Shown here: piece by piece, positions 14,701 to 27,034 of the stretch
Numbering within the stretch: position 1 is the first letter of the stretch
Layout of the letters: every line of letters starts with the position of its first letter
Translations under genes and position numbers: made by a program
DNA from: Aptenodytes patagonicus
Lineage: Eukaryota; Chordata; Aves; Sphenisciformes; Spheniscidae
NCBI RefSeq assembly: GCF_965638725.1
Contig: NC_134950.1
Span: forward strand, 138,871,636-138,935,635
Direction of reading: 5' to 3'
DNA: 64,000 nucleotides
The notes under the pieces: model-generated
Told to the model about the DNA's origin: nothing
Seen by the model: the letters and a program-made list of their open reading frames with translations, nothing else
The model's database searches: none

Positions 14701-17700
14701 ACATATGTACATGTAAGAAAGTAAGAATGCCAATAAAAGCTACGTTAGATTTCTACAACTCACTTCCTACGAGGATGCAAGATATGAAGAATTTAAAAGG
14801 TTTATTAACGAGACAGCTAAAGGATTTTTTTTTTTTCTGGACTGAGAAAACACAATGAAAGGCTTGGCTGGTTTCTCTGAGGACTTCAGAAAGACATGCC
14901 AGTTAACCTAAGGCTCTTGAATGTGGATCTAGAAGAGGATTCTACAGAATACATTAACTTTCAGTGAAAAAGGGGCATATACCTTTCACTGCTCCACCCC
15001 CTGTTCTTTTGAAAGAAACAGAAGCTTTTCAAAAGCCAAAAAACTGCTAACAGCTACTGCATCTATCGTACAATGAGGAAAACAAACAAAAAAAAATATT
15101 TCTAAAATTAAGAAGTGAACTGATGCTAAATCCCAGAATGTAGATCTGTTCAGTCATGGATACAGTCAAACTCTCAAAGTCAATGAACTGACTGTTAAAG
15201 CCCATGCAGACCAACGCATTTGCATCCCACCTCGAATGTTGCTCCGCCTAGTTTGATATGCTCTGTAGAGTTGAAAAGCTAGAAAACCTGGCATATGTTC
15301 TTTGCTAATGGAAGATAAAATGCAAAGGTAGCAGAAGTGCCAACCTAAATTTATTTTTTAACAATCTAAAATAAAAGAAAGCAGATATTCAACATGACTC
15401 TCAATCAGGGGCTTTGCAATAGGTTGTAATTTTCCTCTAGTCTTGACAATGCTGCAAAAACAGAGTTGATATTTCAGATTAATAATATGTTGATATGAAC
15501 CTTTATTAACCAACTGCTGAGAACACTAATTAAGGTAGCTAGTCAGTAATCTAATAACCTAGTTACTAACAGGGACTAAGTAATTTATACTGGGATTACA
15601 AAAAAACCCAAACTAACAAGGATGTTAAAAAGAATAAATGGGGAACATCATGGTCTACACCAGGAAGACCGTGCCCTTTTCCCCCACCACCAACATCTTG
15701 CTCTCCCTCAGCTTCAAAAGATTTTTTTGTGTTGTCTCCTCATACCATAACACCGCTTTGGCACCACTGATACCTACCAGGTCAGACTGAAAAGGTCAAC
15801 AACTGTTTAAACTGCCAAGACAAGACAAAGGGAAATAGGGAAAGAATCAGGCCTTCCTGTACCCAGGAAACAAAAGCAGATCAGGGAGGGCACTAAGCTA
15901 CTAAACTAATCCTAGCATCAAACAGGCTACCCATTAAATGCTTTGGCTTGACACATTTGGCTTCAGGGACCTGTGGACCACGGCTTACAGATGGACGTTC
16001 AAGAATCCCACAACTTCATCACAGGAGAGGCCTGATAGTCCGATGCCTTGATGATTTAGCAGCGTAGCTCACTAAACCACCAGTCCGCTATCATAACAAA
16101 GGATCTTGGAGGCACAACAGCAATGCAAATAAATTGATATACTGATGGCAGGGCACACTGGGAAGAAGACGCTTTTCAGCATACACCAATAAACATTTTA
16201 ACAGGAATAAAACAATTGAAAATACAAAGCCCTTCCCTTGACTCCTTTGGAAAAGTATATTATGAGTATGTGTTCCTTTCTCTAATTCAAGGAAAAGTCT
16301 TATAATAAAGTTACGCAAAACAAGATAGCGAAACTCAAAACCTGGCAAAAGACCTCATCCAGGTATTTGAGCACAGGCAAAGCAGGTATTTCCCTGTGCT
16401 CAGAAGGGACCGGAGACTGATGATGGTTTTCAAGGGCAGAGCCAAGGATTCAGGCGGCCCTGTGGACATGCTGACTGGGGCCTCTTTTTGCCACAAAATG
16501 CAGGAAGAAACCGTCTCAGACAGAATATGGAATTCAACAGCACAACACCAGGCTTCCAAAGCACTGGCTGATGCTTTGGGGATCTTCAGGTCTTGGTCAC
16601 AGGAAACCATGCATTAAGATAATATAGTCAAAGCAGACCCAAACTAGAAGGGAGACAACCAGCACAGGCTTCAGGAGCAATCTCAGAGAGGTGCAGAGAC
16701 ACGGGACAAAACCAGCAACAAGACTCTTTAACCAAACTCATCATATCAATATTGGCTCGTACAGAGAAGGTTGCAGATTGAGAAGAAACTCGCCATCCCC
16801 TCTTCTTTTTAAAGGGTTGACTTCTCGTTGAGTATTTAAACCAAATAACATACTTTGTTTTTCTAATTTCCTATTGCTTGAGGCATGAAATGGTAGTGAA
16901 AATAAATGACTAGCCCTGTATCTGCTAATGCTCAGTAACACATTCCTAAGATTTCACCTCCTGTGACTTATCAGAAGAAAAATGACTAACATATAACTTG
17001 AATGCACTGAATGAGTATTTCCTCTTAAAAAACATTTCTAGAGAAGTAGGGGATCCTAAAACGAAAGGATCACTTAAGTTTGCAAAGTACAAACTGTTGA
17101 ACTGCTTAGACTTTTTTTTCTGCATGAAAAAAAAAACACATTTAAGGAAAACACATGAAATAGCGGTTATTACAATGAAGTACAACCCCAAAGCCATATT
17201 TAATTGTTCTGCTTGCAGTAGTTGAAGGAGTTGTAGAAGGGTATAACTCATTGGGATTCAAGACATCACAGGAGGTGCTTCCTTCCTGTGTCCCTGACCG
17301 AGCTCTCTGTCCCAGACTGCATCTAGCATTTTCCTTGCCTGACCTGTCTGTCCTCAATTCTAATTCTCACCAGAGGTAATCCATCCTTCTTACAGGCTGA
17401 CTAAAAGCAATAATCTTTGTCCGCTACTATGAGTCTGCAATAACTGCAAGCAATCTCTGTACAAAACTTCTCCATCTGACCTAAGAATAACTCAGATTTT
17501 GCAGAGCAAATCGTTATACAGGACTCCAAAACATGCCTATTTATGAAGTTCTCAATGAATTTTAAAATTCCTAAAGAAAACTCTATGCGAATACTACTGC
17601 AAAACCACATTTCTAATTTCGAAAGCTCTTAGATGCATAGCAACAAACTGCTCTTTTAGACAAAGTCCCTATTATGGTAGGAATTACTACTTCCTGGAAA

Positions 17701-20370
17701 TATTTTCCTGACTTCTGGGAATTTAAAAACCAAAATATATAACTCGACAAAAGATTATTTGTTTTACAGGGCACATGTGAGGAATTTTTTTTACTATATT
17801 AAAACATACTTAGTGATAAAAGTGTATCTAAAGATGGAGTGGGATCAAGTCTGAACAACAGGAAAATAAGCTCTTACCATGTGTATCAGCCATTACCCAG
17901 CTTTCAGCTTCCGTAGTGACTCATGACCAGCTTACCTCTTAACTACTTTCCCTTTGCCTAGGAAGTATGCACCAAGCATGTCCTAGTCTTGCAATCTGAT
18001 CTACGTGAGCTGCCACTTGCACCTATCCAACCCCTTCGTAAAACCGTGACCCAAGTTGGAAGGTTTACCAGCAATGTGTTACAAATATATGATTTCCCTT
18101 TATTGTGCTTGCCCTATACAACCACACCTTACGGAAGACCAAAGCTGTTAAACCCTGAAGCTCAAGCGTTTCGTTCTGCTCTCAGCTTTACAGCACGTAA
18201 GGACCTTGAGGAGCACTACACTGCCATAAATATGGCCACCACACCACTGTACCCTCCCCTTTGGTCACTGGACTCTCTCTTTATTTTGCTTTTTATTTTG
18301 GAATAGCTTTTATTTTGACTTTTGCAGTCTCTTACAAGATCTACAGCTAGATTTAAGAAGCATGGTACAGCAAGTTGAAAAGGGTTTTCAGGCATGGCAG
18401 AATATTATTGCACTCCACAGACTTCTCTCTCTAGGGAGAAGCAATAGATTTTTTCCATTTGTCAATTTTCCTCTCACACACCAGCATTGCCTCTGAGTGA
18501 TCCCTGAGTATCCTAGTTATCTTTGAACAGATAATTACTATTTTAAATTAACAAGTACTGCTGCAGTTGAGGGGAGTACTCATATTTAATCAACAACGGA
18601 TCACATGGAAAAAGAAATCAAATCCACAGTTTAATGGGCAACCGTGGCAGTTCACAGGTGGAATTTATTGCACGCAACATATCAGAATGGAATTACTTTA
18701 CCTGTAGGCTCAGGCAGTGAGACAAGGCAATAGGCTGTCACCTATATCTATGTGCAACACAGACATAAGAATTCTTGAATTTGAACAGGAGGAATGAGAA
18801 CAGAAAATAAGCTGAAGAGTAAAAAACTATGTCTCTTAAAGCAACCTGAACCTAATAGCACATATCCATTCAACGCATAATCTTATTCCTCTGTCCTAAG
18901 CAATCACCTTAAGCCTGCAAACAGGTACATAAATCTGTAGATGACTGTATTACATAAGCAGAGTTTAAATAAACTTATCTTACATTAAAAAATTACTCAC
19001 GGATTAGATCCAATTAGATATGTTTAACCCAACTGCCTCCACCATTCTTCACCAGATAAAAGGTTTGATTGTCACTGACTAACTGCTGCTGACACATAAC
19101 GCTCCCAGGGACTTTATTTTTCCCAGTATCGCACTCACAATTCCCAAAAGGTGGATTGGGATCTACATGTGCTGTAAAGTTTTTCAATGTCCTTCTACAC
19201 GGAGACGTATTTCCTTTACAGCTTTATGTAATCTTAATTACTTTACATCTCTGAAGTTTTGAATTTATTTTAGCAACACCTGTCTGAAAAGCCACTGCAA
19301 TCAACTCTTGCAGAAGCCATGCTAATGCATGATTGGGTTATTGCCACCACTTGCAAAGCTTAAGTGGGAAAGAACTTAGTCTTGCAAAGGTGCTCAGCTG
19401 GGCCTCTGATACATATTGCTCTGCAGTCACTAAACACAGTCCTTTATCAGCAAAAAGCTGCTTGTTCTATTACACTTACAAAAGCATTAAAGTACCTACC
19501 TACATGGAATTCATATGCATGAAACAATTTGTTTAAAGCTTGGATTTTTCTTAATCAAAAAGAATCATAATGACTTAAAGTCTCATATGAAAAACAAACA
19601 AGATCTATTGTCTGAGCGAGTTGTTCATATCAGGACCATCTAGAACAAATAATTGAGAGACTATGAAATCAACCTGCAAAGGAGCAATTTTTTTTTTTTC
19701 TAAATTACAGATCCAATGTTGAGTATATAAATGGAACAAGGGTTACACATACCTGGTTTTGTTATGAAAGTAATGCTGATTTTTTTTTTTTTAAAGAAGC
19801 TTTTAACCAGGTAGAACAAATGCACATTTATCTAAGGCACTCACATTGCCCTCATCATCACAATACCTGAGCACGTCAAAATTCCTGCTTTGCACCGTTA
19901 AACCCTCACTATCTGTGGGAAGATTATGTGGGTTGCCCTTGCATGATTAGCAGTTAAAGATCTATACAAAAATAAAAGCATATACTCAAAAATGTAATTT
20001 GCAGCCTATACAAATAAACTTGTGAGCAGTTTTCTCTAAAGAAACCTCTATAGAGGTGGTTGCTATGCTGGCTATATTCTGGGTGCAAAAACACCAAAGC
20101 TGCCTCTGCTCAGTCGGATCAGGTCTAGGAGCAAACCACCAACGTTCATGCCAAATCAGACTAATAAACCCTGTCAGGAGGACTATACCGTTACATGAAC
20201 CTTCAAGTCCCAAACTGGTACTTTCGCACTGCTCTGTCCTGTATTTCCTGCTGGCCAACACTGCTCACCTCAACCCTGCTTACCCAGTAGTCTCTACCAG
20301 ACAATCTTTTGGAGGTTGTTTTTGTGGCCTTCTGTCCCATATGCTTGAGAATCCTTCAAGTCTGAAGTAA
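2763..20370 (-). other. BZW2: BZW2 intron 1, distal part
   Basis: This is a long stretch between the BZW2 coding exon and the CR1 insertion. It is AT-rich with scattered poly-A and poly-T runs, for example the T run at about 5577-5593. A few GC-richer islets occur, around 3040-3230, 7180-7330, 7900-8100 and 16390-16610. None of them shows a recognisable protein, tRNA or repeat family to me. The open frames here are short and lack codon-level or splice support. Assignment to intron 1 is inferred from the coding exon on one side and the CpG-island promoter on the other. Confidence 0.55.
4635..4653. repeat. 19-bp near-perfect palindrome
   Basis: Nine-base arms (CTAGCCAGT and ACTGGCTAG) are exact reverse complements around a single central G. 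This is a short isolated dyad inside BZW2 intron 1. No function is assigned. Confidence 0.6.
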
Positions 20371-22293
20371 TGGTACTGGCCAAGTCTGGCCTGGCTGAAC
20401 GGGGAGCTCTTGCTGGGACTCAGGAAAAAAAGGAGAGTTTACTGCTTGTGGAAGAAGGGGCAGGCGACTCAAGAAGAGTACAGGGATCTCGTTAGGTCAT
20501 GCAGAGAAGAAATGAGAAAGGCAAAAGCCCAGCTAGAACGCAATCTGGCCGCTGTTGTTAAAGACAACAAAAAAAGTTTTTACAAATATATTAATGACAA
20601 GAAGAGAGCCAAGGAAAATCTCCATCCTTTATTGGATGCGGGGGGGAACATTGTCACTGAGGATGAGGAAAAGGCTGAGGTACTCAATGCCTTCTTTGCC
20701 CCAGTCTTTAACAGGCACACCAGTTATCCTCAGGGTACTCGGCCCCCCAAGCTGGAAGACAGGGACGGCGAGCAGGATGAACCCCCCGTAATCCAAGAGG
20801 AAGCAGCCAATGACCTGCTACGCCACCTGGACACTCACAAGTCTATGGGGCCGGATGGGATCCGCCCGAGAGTGCTGAGGGAGCTGGCGGAGGTGCTCGC
20901 CAAGCCACTCTCCATCATTTATCAGCAGTCCTGGTTAACGGGGGAGGTCCCGGACGACTGGAGGCTTGCCAATGTGACGCCCATCTACAAGAAGGGCCGG
21001 AAGGAGGATCCGGGGAACTACAGGCCTGTCAGCCTGACCTCGGTGCCGGGGAAGATTATGGAGCGGTTCATCTTGAGGGCGTTCACAAGGCATGAGCGGG
21101 ACAACCAGGGGATCAGGCCCAGCCAGCACGGATTCATGAGAGGCAGGTCCTGCTTGACCAACCTGATCGCCTTCTATGACCAGGTGACCCGCCTAGTGGA
21201 CGAGGGAAAGGCTGTGGATGTGGTCTACCTGGACTTCAGTAAGGCCTTTGACACTGTCTCCCACAGCATTCTCCTAGAGAAGCTGGCGGCTCACGGCTTA
21301 GACAGGTGTACTCTGCGCTGGGTCAAAAACTGGCTGGACGGCTGGGCCCAGAGAGTTGTGGTGAATGGAGTTCAATCCAGTTGGCGGCCAGTCACGAGTG
21401 GTGTTCCCCAGGGCTCAGTACTGGGGCCGGTCTTGTTTAATATCTTTATCGATGATCTGGATGAGGGGATTGAGTGCACCCTCAGTAAGTTTGCAGACGA
21501 CACCAAGTTGGGCGGGAGTGTTGATCTGCTCGAGGGTAGGAAGGCTCTGCAGAGGGACCTGGACAGGCTGGATCGATGGGCCCAGGCCAATTGTATGAGG
21601 TTCAACAAGGTCAAGTGCCGGGTCCTGCACTTCGGCCACAACAACCCCATGCAGCGCTACAGGCTTGGGGAAGAGTGGCTGGAAAGCTGCCTGGCGGAAA
21701 AGGACCTGGGGGTGTTGGTTGACAGCTGGCTGAACATGAGCCGGCAGTGTGCCCAGGTGGTCAAGAAGGCCAATGGCATCCTGGCCTGTATCAGAAATAG
21801 TGTGGCCAGCAGGAGTAGGGAAGTGATCGTGCCCCTGTACTCGGCACTGGTGAGGCCGCACCTCGAATCCTGTGTTCAGTTTTGGGCCCCTCACTACAAG
21901 AAGGACGTTGAGGTGCTGGAGCGTGTCCAAAGAAGGGCAACGAGGCTGGTAAGGGGTCTGGAGAACAAGTCTTATGAGGAGCGGCTGAGGGAACTGGGGT
22001 TGTTTAGCCTGGAGAAAAGGAGGCTGAGGGGAGACCTCATCGCTCTCTACAACTACCTGAAAGGAGGTTGTAGCGAGGTGGGTGTCGGTCTCTTCTCCGA
22101 AGTAACAAGCGATAGGACAAGAGGAAATGGCCTCAAGTTGCGCCAGGGGAGGTTTAGATTGGATGTAAGGAAAAATTTCTTTACTGAAAGAGTGGTGAGA
22201 CATTGGAACAGGCTGCCCAGGGAAGTGGTTGAGTCACCATCCCTGGAGGTATTTAAAAGACGAGTAGATGAGGCACTTAGGGACATGGTTTAG
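20371..22293 (+). CDS. CR1 ORF2 protein, N-terminally truncated reverse transcriptase
   Basis: The frame is open without interruption from the truncation point to a TAG at 22291-22293, about 640 codons. The leading part is the Lys/Arg-rich linker that follows the endonuclease in CR1 ORF2. Reverse-transcriptase motifs follow in order: the [22 protein letters not shown] finger block near 20989-21042, motif A with DFSKAFDTV at 21232, PQGS at 21406, and the catalytic FADD at 21490-21501. The C-terminal region ends DEALRDMV. The apurinic endonuclease domain is absent, as is any ATG near the start; the first codons are remnants of the parent frame. The protein is therefore unlikely to be made or to transpose, but the lack of stops implies recent insertion. 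Confidence 0.9.
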   Translation, partial: WYWPSLAWLNGELLLGLRKKRRVYCLWKKGQATQEEYRDLVRSCREEMRKAKAQLERNLAAVVKDNKKSFYKYINDKKRAKENLHPLLDAGGNIVTEDEEKAEVLNAFFAPVFNRHTSYPQGTRPPKLEDRDGEQDEPPVIQEEAANDLLRHLDTHKSMGPDGIRPRVLRELAEVLAKPLSIIYQQSWLTGEVPDDWRLANVTPIYKKGRKEDPGNYRPVSLTSVPGKIMERFILRAFTRHERDNQGIRPSQHGFMRGRSCLTNLIAFYDQVTRLVDEGKAVDVVYLDFSKAFDTVSHSILLEKLAAHGLDRCTLRWVKNWLDGWAQRVVVNGVQSSWRPVTSGVPQGSVLGPVLFNIFIDDLDEGIECTLSKFADDTKLGGSVDLLEGRKALQRDLDRLDRWAQANCMRFNKVKCRVLHFGHNNPMQRYRLGEEWLESCLAEKDLGVLVDSWLNMSRQCAQVVKKANGILACIRNSVASRSREVIVPLYSALVRPHLESCVQFWAPHYKKDVEVLERVQRRATRLVRGLENKSYEERLRELGLFSLEKRRLRGDLIALYNYLKGGCSEVGVGLFSEVTSDRTRGNGLKLRQGRFRLDVRKNFFTERVVRHWNRLPREVVESPSLEVFKRRVDEALRDMV

Positions 22294-22380
22294 TGGGCAT
22301 GGTGGTGTTGGGTTGACGGTTGGACTCGATGATCTTAGAGGTCTTTTCCAACCTCAATGATTCTATGATTCTATGATTCT
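20371..22380 (+). mobile_element. CR1 LINE, 5'-truncated, with octamer tail
   Basis: The element begins abruptly inside ORF2, just after a TAA at 20368-20370. It runs through reverse transcriptase and the C-terminal region to a short 3' UTR, and ends in three tandem copies of ATGATTCT. That octamer tail is the hallmark of avian CR1, which primes on its own tail and usually leaves no target duplication; I see none here. About 2.0 kb remain of a typical element of about 4.5 kb. The GC-rich block stands out sharply from the AT-rich intron around it. It lies antisense to BZW2 in intron 1. Confidence 0.95.
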
Positions 22381-25300
22381 AAGTCAGGGTTCAAGAGAAT
22401 ATGAAGCGAGCACAGGTCTCGCTTTGCCAGACTTTGGATACAGCTTAGAGTCAAGTGTTGGGATTTTCTCCTAAATTTCAAAGTGTAGAGAAAGCCTAAC
22501 TTTGTGCAAGGTCCCACAGGGAATTGGCAGCAGATGGAGATCTCTATCCATGTCTCAGATGAGGACCCCAGCTATAGGAATACCTTGTCATTCAAAGATA
22601 TACCTATTGTGTTCGAACACATATCGTGCTCACCAGTCCCTGGCTGCTTTCATTTATTCTTTCGCCGTCTTTTTATAATCTACCTTCTGGTACAAAACAA
22701 GACTTAGCAATGTTGACAGATCATATCATAGATCCAGTGGCTGTCCTGAGATCCAAAACCAGATGAAAACTAAAAAAAAGCCCCACTTAAAATAAAAATA
22801 CTTAACGAAGTCAAAGAGTTATACAATGCCAACCAACTGGGGGAAAAAAGTAACCTATCCACAGATTAGTATCTGTGAGATCTGAAAGGAAAAAACAGAG
22901 GATATTTCCAGCAATAAAAAACCCTTGAACTTGCATGACCTTAAATTGATCTAAATGAATAATCCTATTAGATACTCCTCACTTTGGCCAGGATATAACT
23001 ATCAAGATTGGAGAGAGCAGGACCAAAACCCATCAAAGTTCTGTCTGAAAGGCTCAGCTTCACATGAAGGAGATTTCCCATAGCCCAGGCCATGCAGAAG
23101 ACAGAACCATTTTACAAAAATGCACTTGAGAACCATATGAAATGGCTTTTATATAGGAATGATTAAATAGACTTAAGACTTCAGCTCGGCAAAAAGACAG
23201 TGGCAGGGGACAATACAGGTCCGTCGAGCCTGCATGTCAAGGGTGAACAGGGAACAAGTCTCCATCATCTCCCAAAACAGGAACTGGGGGTTGGGGGTGG
23301 GGAATCAAATGAAAGGGTGAAGTAGCAGGTTCAAAAACAAATAAAAAGAGGTCCTTTTTCAAGCAGCTGTGGAAGTTATAATCACAGGATGCTGCAGATG
23401 CAGAGTTTACCTAAATTCAAAAAACCCACCGCAGGCGATCCAATACAAAGGGAAGTCCTTAGTTGTGAACCAGTGGGATGGGAGCTAGGAGAGTAAGTCA
23501 CAGGAATATCAGTACTTGTTTGACCTGTTCTTTTATTTTTCCCTAGATAAAATGTGGTGGGTCAGACCAAGTTTCTGATCATGCTAAGCCCTGGCATAGA
23601 AAGAGGCTATAGGATCTTTGACCCATACTACCACTAGCAGAGCAGCAGAGTACATGGCCATAATTCAAGCAAGCCTCCAAGATACAAGCGAAGGTTAGTA
23701 ATTTGACAGAAAACAGCTTGAAACCAGTGAAACCGGTTCACCATCTCCTTTTCCTCCCTTCCACGTCCAAAGACGAGAGTTTCATGGTGCACTCTCCAAG
23801 GCATAAAGCAGTCCCTTCTCCCCTAGCTTGACCCAAGAAAAGGCATTTATTGTACTGTATACTGTATTACTAATACTCAATGAAAGAAATCGTTGTTATT
23901 TTCTTGCATGGATCTTGCTCTCGACAGTTGCAGTAAACGTCAGGTGTTTAGGATCACCTACACATGGATTACAATAGCCATCATAAATTACCAGGAGCGG
24001 AACTGCACACACTAGAACCAGCAAACCGGAGGGGAAGAAGAGTCACCACTTGCACCTGCTTCACAAATCAAAAGTATCAGATGTATATCCTGATGAGGAA
24101 GTAAGGAATGTTTTATATATAATACTTATAATTTGAAATCTAAACAATATTGAGTCGCAGTGAGGTTAACATGTCCTTTTCTCTCTGTAATACCCACAAC
24201 TTAAATTATTAATTACCACCCAGTAATACCAACAACTTAAATATGTGTAACAACCGGACACAGGAGATAAAAGAAAAGACATTAAGAGGCAAGACACAAA
24301 AGTACAGGAACCTACATTTTCAGATTCCAGTTCCATGCCCTGACACAGACTCCCTACACCACCTTGGAAAAATCACTTGCTGCCTCCATGCTTCAAATTC
24401 TATAGATAAAATGGAGGCAATGCTACTTCATTACCTCATCATGATGTCGCAATGATAAACCGAAGATCATGAAATGTCCGCAAACTACCAGACTGAAGGT
24501 CATACAGAAGCCTTCCGTACGTAAGAGCAAGAAACATTTTTAACTAGTGTTAAAGTATTCTATTACCCTTACAGATGGAGCACTCCTGCAGCCTTAAGTC
24601 ACCAAACGAGCTCCAGTGAGGCTGCCAAGGAAAAATTGTGTTTGCCTATTTACTTTGTGAACTAGGGTGCAGTGACAGTACTGACATTCTCACATTAAAA
24701 AAAAGGAATGCAATATGCATACTTCTGTACGTTGAACGCGTGACAGGTTTTTTCTGGCACGTGAAAGGAAGCTTGTAGGCTCTTGTTATTTAATAGTGCC
24801 ACAGAGATTATCAGTGTACTATACTATCACAAAATTTGTTCACAGCGGGTAAAATTCACACCCTGCAGTGAACCAACAAAAGAGCACTTAAACCCTAATT
24901 TCAGCCTTCACGGTTGAGCCAGTGACAGACTTCTGTTACCACTACACGGGGACATCTTTCTGGACCAGAACATAAAAAGCACTTTTGTCTTGAGGACATT
25001 TCCTTCTAAGCATTTTTGGTTTCACACAAAAAAAGTCAAGGGAATCTGTTATAATCTGAAGTCCAAAGCAATCTCTCTTATTTACACTTGTTGATTCAAG
25101 TAAAACTAGATGGCGGTACATCCCTGTACTTCCGTGATTTTTAAAATCAAGAAAACATACAGAATTTGACTGCTTTGTTAAAATAAAATCGTATCACATT
25201 TTGGTTTTGTACCCAAGTAGTTTTGAAGATACACTAGATTCAGAGAGCGTGCTCTTCTATGAACCAGGAAGCAAACAACGGGACTTCACCATTTCTGGAA

Positions 25301-25899
25301 GTCAGTCAAGTAATCAATAAATGTGAAAACAGAGAACAAGATTAGTATTTAAGAGAGAGAGAGAGATTCCCATAAATAAGTAGCCATGAGATGACCTGCA
25401 AGTACTAAGGAAAGAAAAAAAATAGCTTGCTGATAAGGCTATGCTTTCAAAAAGTAGTTACAGGGAAAAATAGGTTCCTTAAAAGAAAGGATATAAAAAT
25501 TATACATTGAAGAGTAGGACAAAGGAGGGTAAAAAGTACCACCGAATACTAGGGTTCTGCTTTTCTCTCTCGTACAAACACACGCAGAAATCAAGGATGT
25601 TAAACCCGTCTCTGTCCCTTACTGGGGATCTGCAGGATCATCCCTGTACCTACTAAGCTTCAGCTGGAGGAGTGGAAAGTTGGATCCGTAACAAAGATCA
25701 TTTTTCCAACGACGGTTTAATTTTAGAAAGGCGCTAACAAAAGGCACCGCTCTAAACACCCCAAACGCGTTATTTCCCTTCCCGATTCATCAAAGTCTGC
25801 TTCCTTTTAGAGACGCGATGCCGTGACACCACCAGGGCTTTATTCGGCCGCTTTAGCCGAATAAACACCTTTTCCTGCCTAGAAAAAAACACCCCACAA
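22381..25899 (-). other. BZW2: BZW2 intron 1, promoter-proximal part
   Basis: This is AT-rich unique-looking sequence between the CR1 tail and the CpG island. I see a local imperfect duplication (a TAATACC-CAACTTAAAT motif at about 24188 and again at about 24224) and a short GA run near 25356. No exon, RNA gene or further mobile element was recognised. Confidence 0.5.
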
Positions 25900-26363
25900 A
25901 CCGATGCCATAAAAAGGCAAGAAAGCAGCCCCCGCGGAAGGACGGGCCGCTGGGTACCAGGGCCGGCCAGCCGCGGGTGCCAGCCCGCACCGCCGCTCTC
26001 CCGCCAGCAGACCCAGCGCCGCCCGTTCCGGGAGCCTCGGGGCTTCCAGCGGGCTCCTCCGCGCCCGCAGCAGGCGCCCGGGCGCTTCGCCCCTCGCAGC
26101 GGCCGGGGAGGCGAGGGCAGCCGCGGCGCGCAAACCCGCGCCCGGCGGCATTTCCCCGCGCGGGTTTCCTCCGCGGGCACCCGGTCAATCCCGCCGCGGC
26201 GCACGCCCGGACCCGCGATGGCCGCCGCGCACAGGTCCCGCGCCTCGCCCGCCCGCCCGGCGCTGCCCCACCGCAGCCCTCGGACGCCGCCCGCCGCCCG
26301 CCCGGGCAGCGCCGCCACGGGGCTGAGGCGCCGCTCCCGCCCGGCGGCGGCCGCGCTCTCCGC

Positions 26364-26399
26364 GGGGCGTCCCGGCCGTGAGGGGCGTCCCGGCCGTGA
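26364..26399. repeat. 18-bp tandem duplication in CpG island
   Basis: Two exact copies of an 18-bp unit (GGGGCGTCCCGGCCGTGA) sit side by side, followed by a partial third (GGGGCG). They lie just inside the presumed first intron of BZW2, about 25 bp from its likely donor. Confidence 0.75.
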
Positions 26400-26424
26400 G
26401 GGGCGCCCGCCCGCCCGCCGCACC

Positions 26425-26620
26425 TGTCGGGTGTTTGCGCGGTCCGGGGAGGGGAGGGCAGGCGCGGCGGCAGCGGCGGCGGCAGACAATGGAGGAGTGA
26501 AGGACAGACACATTGACACACGGGCGCCTCTGCGGCCACCCCCTCCGCCCGGCCGCACCACTCCCGGCACCTCCCCGGGGGGAGAACGGAGGAGGAGCCG
26601 CAGGGAAGCCAGAAAGGTGG
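26425..26620 (-). other. BZW2: Presumed BZW2 non-coding exon 1 (start approximate)
   Basis: On the minus strand a good donor, CGACAG|GTGCGG, sits at 26424/26423. The upstream 200 bases contain no obvious reason to exclude a 5' UTR. The BZW2 ATG is in the second exon, so a non-coding first exon with a donor in this island is required. This is the best donor I can see, but other GT sites exist in the island. The transcription start is not visible, so the upstream boundary is a placeholder. Confidence 0.4.
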
Positions 26621-26804
26621 GCAAAAGAAAAGCAGAACCCGTTTCTCAGCTTCAAAACGAGGGCAAGAGAGGAACAATCTCCTTCTCTCCGGCAGCGCCG
26701 AGCTGGGAAGCCGGCGGAGGGGGATTGCCGGCGCCCAACTCCCCCCACGCCTCGGCGGAAATGGTTTACCCCGCGGCCGGCCCCTGGCGAGGCGGAGCTG
26801 TGGG

Positions 26805-26834
26805 AGGAAGTCGCCATGAGGAGCGGGGCGGGGG
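26805..26834. promoter_or_regulatory. ETS-like, YY1-like and GC-box cluster
   Basis: Within 30 bases there is GGAAG (an ETS-type core), then CGCCATGA (reverse complement TCATGGCG, YY1-like), then GGGGCGGGGG (an Sp/KLF GC box). ETS and YY1 sites are typical of CpG-island bidirectional promoters. The cluster lies about 135-165 bases upstream of the ANKMY2 ATG. Binding is inferred from motifs only. Confidence 0.45.
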
Positions 26835-26967
26835 TGGGCGCTGCCGGGAGGGGACGGCTGGGGGGTGCCGCCGGGCCCGGGCTGTCGCCGCGACCGGGCT
26901 GAGCTCGCCTCGCCAGGCGGCACCGTCCCGAGTCCGCCTTACCGTCTGCGGGAGGCAGGGGGGCGCG

Positions 26968-27034
26968 ATGGCTCCCCCCAGGAGAGGTGACCTGAGCCCG
27001 GAGGAGAAGGACTTGCTGGGAGTTATCGCCGCAG
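26968..27034 (+). CDS. ANKMY2: ANKMY2 exon 1 (coding part)
   Basis: The ATG lies in a strong context (G at -3, G at +4). It encodes 22 residues ending in the conserved EEKDLLGVI helix and stops one base into a Gly codon at GCAG|GTGAGC. The Pro/Arg-rich first residues differ from mammals, but the rest aligns with the family N-terminus. The 5' UTR start is not visible. Confidence 0.92.

Noticed and set aside
14290..14724. 144-codon plus-strand open frame in BZW2 intron 1
   Set aside because: No domain, no splice context and no homology recognised. The length is compatible with chance in a 64-kb window.
21415..22203. 262-codon minus-strand open frame
   Set aside because: It is the antisense shadow of the GC-rich CR1 reverse-transcriptase frame.
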